NCBI GenBank assembly: GCA_018667355.1
Contig: JABIVC010000010.1
Span: 1-64,000 of the forward strand
Direction of reading: 5' to 3'
Origin: Gammaproteobacteria bacterium
GTDB taxonomy: Bacteria; Pseudomonadota; Gammaproteobacteria; GCA-002705445; GCA-002716945
Length of the DNA stretch: 64,000 nucleotides
Part shown: positions 62,716 through 64,000 of the stretch, piece by piece
How positions within the stretch are numbered: position 1 is the stretch's first letter
Layout of the letters: the number at the start of each line of letters is the position of its first letter
Position numbers and translations under genes: made by a program
The notes under the pieces: model-generated
What the model saw: only the letters and a program-made list of their open reading frames with translations
Told to the model about the DNA's origin: nothing
Databases searched by the model: none

Positions 62716-63162
62716 TTATTTGTTTTTTAATATTCTATCTTTATTTCTTTCCCAATCTCTATTTTTAATATCAGCTCTTTTATCATGGGCTTTTTTACCT
62801 TTTCCAATTGCTATTTCAAGTTTTATTAGAGAATTTTTTGTATACATTTTTGTAGGAACTAGTGCATGGCCATTTTGTTTCATATCATTAGAGATGTTAA
62901 TGAGTTCTCTTTTATTGAGTAATAACTTCCTTGACCGGCGAGAATTAACTTTATCGCTATCTGATGTGGAAGATAATACCTTAAGATGAGCATTTATTAG
63001 ATAAGCTTCGTTATTTTTAATTGTAATATAACTTTCAGATATCTGTGCATGCCCAGACTTGATGCTTTTTACTTCCCATCCATGCAGGCTTAGACCAGCC
63101 TCATACTTTTTCAAAAGAGAGAATTTAAAAGATGCTTTTTTATTGGTGCACAATATATTCAT
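62716..63162 (-). CDS. smpB: SsrA-binding protein SmpB
   Basis: SmpB binds tmRNA and brings it to stalled ribosomes. Motifs: GLSLHGWEVKSIKSGHAQISESYITIKNNEAYLINAHL, RSRKLLLNKREL, and the basic C-terminal tail KGKKAHDKRADIKNRDWERNKDRIL. At 148 aa it is normal. The tmRNA gene itself (ssrA) is not in this window. It diverges from the SNF transporter gene with a 63-bp gap. Confidence 0.97.
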   Translation of the reverse strand: MNILCTNKKASFKFSLLKKYEAGLSLHGWEVKSIKSGHAQISESYITIKNNEAYLINAHLKVLSSTSDSDKVNSRRSRKLLLNKRELINISNDMKQNGHALVPTKMYTKNSLIKLEIAIGKGKKAHDKRADIKNRDWERNKDRILKNK

Positions 63163-63179
63163 ATATTTATGACATTATG

Positions 63180-63185
63180 TATAAT
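63180..63185 (+). promoter_or_regulatory. Candidate -10 element for the SNF transporter gene
   Basis: TATAAT lies about 40 bases upstream of the proposed start codon in the smpB/transporter divergent gap. A perfect 12-bp palindrome begins 7 bases downstream of it. Confidence 0.35.
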
Positions 63186-63191
63186 ACTTAC

Positions 63192-63203
63192 TATGGTACC
63201 ATA
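63192..63203 (+). other. 12-bp perfect palindrome, possible operator
   Basis: TATGGTACCATA is its own reverse complement. It lies between the candidate -10 element and the Shine-Dalgarno of the transporter gene, a position where a repressor could block initiation. No second copy was noticed nearby. It may be chance. Confidence 0.3.
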
Positions 63204-63212
63204 AAATTATCT

Positions 63213-63216
63213 GGAG
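63213..63216 (+). promoter_or_regulatory. Shine-Dalgarno for a non-ATG start
   Basis: GGAG lies 6 bases before ATT (63223) and 9 bases before ATA (63226). It marks the initiation region of the SNF transporter, which has no in-frame ATG, GTG or TTG here. Confidence 0.6.
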
Positions 63217-63225
63217 TAAGATATT

Positions 63226-64000
63226 ATAGCTAATCAACGTCAATCAATTCATGGTCAATGGTCATCAAAAATAATATTCATTTTTGCTGCTACTGGATCT
63301 GCTGTGGGATTGGGTAATATCTGGAAGTTTCCATGGATGGTCAGTGAGAGTGGAGGCGGTGCTTTTGTATTACTTTATATAATAAGTGTAATATTAATTG
63401 CTCTACCTATAATGATTGCTGAAGTATTTATTGGTAGGCATGGAAAACAGAACCCAGTTGCCAGTATAAAGTACCTTTCAAATGAATCGAGTTCCTTCGA
63501 TGTTAAAGAAATTGATTCTGATTTAAAGCGCGTTAAAACTAAAAAACAGAAATACTCTAATTCAGATGATTATACTAATTGGCAATTAGTTGGATGGGGA
63601 GGTATTATCGCTGGAATATTAATACTCTCATTTTATAGTGTTATTGCGGGTTGGACTATGTCCTACATTTTAAAAGCTGGATCGGGTGCTTTTAATTTAA
63701 TTGGTCTTGTTGAATCTAAAAAAATATTTTCTGATTTGATCTCAGACCCTGAAAAACTACTTGCATGGCATACTATTTTCATCTTCTTAACTTGTTATAT
63801 AGTTGCGCAGGGCGTGAAAGGAGGTCTCGAAAAAGCTGTAAAATTTTTAATACCAGGACTATTCATATTATTAATAGGACTGGCATTATACTCAACTACC
63901 TTGAGTGGGTTCAATGATGGCATTAAATATATGTTTATACCGGAATTATCTAAAATAGATTCCGGTGTGGTTTTGAGTGCTATTGGAATGGCATTTTTTT
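63226..64000 (+). CDS. Sodium-dependent transporter of the neurotransmitter:sodium symporter (SNF) family, 3' truncated by window end
   Basis: This is an inner-membrane Na+-coupled amino-acid or amine symporter of the LeuT fold. The N-terminus reads ANQRQSIHGQWSSKIIFIFA, then ATGSAVGLGNIWKFPWMVSE, the TM1 Na+-site signature, with SGGGAFVLLYIISVILIALPIMIAEVFIGRHG as TM2. At least five helices precede the window edge. The reading frame opens after a TAA at 63217 and has only ATT (63223) or ATA (63226) before the conserved sequence. Homologues usually begin MANQRxSIHGQW, so ATA in place of ATG fits best. A coordinate error or base substitution in the assembly is possible. The start is uncertain; the family is clear. 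The substrate cannot be told. Confidence 0.88.
   Translation, partial: MANQRQSIHGQWSSKIIFIFAATGSAVGLGNIWKFPWMVSESGGGAFVLLYIISVILIALPIMIAEVFIGRHGKQNPVASIKYLSNESSSFDVKEIDSDLKRVKTKKQKYSNSDDYTNWQLVGWGGIIAGILILSFYSVIAGWTMSYILKAGSGAFNLIGLVESKKIFSDLISDPEKLLAWHTIFIFLTCYIVAQGVKGGLEKAVKFLIPGLFILLIGLALYSTTLSGFNDGIKYMFIPELSKIDSGVVLSAIGMAFF

Noticed and set aside
62700-62740. A/T-only inverted repeat between dnaQ and smpB
   Set aside because: The stem has no G-C pairs and would be unstable; not a credible bidirectional terminator.
1-64000. Mobile elements, prophage, CRISPR, toxin-antitoxin or defence islands
   Set aside because: All ORFs are accounted for by housekeeping or envelope genes in dense operons; no transposase, integrase, repeat array or attachment-like repeat was seen.

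Overview
This is an AT-rich, very gene-dense segment of a Gram-negative chromosome. Gene content and order point to a gammaproteobacterium. The chain rpsB-tsf-pyrH-frr-uppS-cdsA-dxr-rseP-bamA-skp-lpxD-fabZ-lpxA ... rnhB-dnaE-accA-tilS-pyrG-kdsA-eno-ftsB-ispD-ispF is the classic gammaproteobacterial arrangement. The low G+C, tiny or negative intergenic distances, near absence of terminators and lack of mobile elements suggest a streamlined free-living lineage, for example SAR86-like marine bacteria. I cannot fix the genus from the sequence alone. I see no prophage, insertion sequence, CRISPR array or broken gene.

Layout. (1) 1-260: tRNA-Val(TAC) with a good intrinsic terminator, then tRNA-Asp(GTC). 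(2) 263-10303: ppiD, fabI, a complete YejABEF-type peptide ABC importer, then dapE and map on the minus strand. (3) 10451-22581: translation genes (rpsB, tsf, pyrH, frr), isoprenoid and phospholipid genes (uppS, cdsA, dxr), then envelope assembly (rseP, bamA, skp) and lipid A synthesis (lpxD, fabZ, lpxA). (4) 22582-25738: an inverted, translationally coupled operon of a Gfo/Idh/MocA oxidoreductase, a DegT-family aminotransferase and lpxB. It sits exactly where plus-strand lpxB is expected. This is the most interesting part of the window: the pair matches GnnA/GnnB, which make UDP-GlcNAc3N for lipid A with amide-linked acyl chains. (5) 25805-38224: rnhB, dnaE, accA, tilS, pyrG, kdsA, eno, ftsB, ispD, ispF, nagZ. 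(6) 38228-45612: a MscS-type channel, mfd, an exported rhodanese-like protein with a previously unlisted 51-codon gene upstream, and the agmatine-to-putrescine pair aguA/aguB. (7) 45653-51636: a single LolC/E-type permease with LolD, a DUF2062 protein, then msbA-lpxK-kdsB. (8) 51633-59318: mdh, ygfZ (inverted), and a succinate dehydrogenase operon that starts with a 49-aa DUF1674/SdhAF4-like gene (absent from the ORF track) and ends with sdhE, followed by pdxJ, acpS and cysM. (9) 59327-64000: mltD, a YafS-like methyltransferase, rnhA, dnaQ, smpB, and the 5' part of a sodium-dependent SNF-family transporter that appears to start on ATA or ATT.

Together the window supplies much of the cell's outer-membrane programme: lipid A acylation and disaccharide formation, Kdo synthesis and activation, the LpxK kinase, MsbA flipping, Lol lipoprotein release, BAM assembly with chaperones (Skp, PpiD), site-2 proteolysis, and peptidoglycan recycling (NagZ, MltD). 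It also carries core translation, replication and TCA-cycle functions. Starts in the ORF track were revised for dxr, rnhB, tilS, ftsB, lolC, the rhodanese and mltD. No gene-free stretch exceeds 300 bases; the longest are about 145-155 bases (10304-10450, 43607-43750, 53504-53658), and they hold promoters or nothing recognisable.
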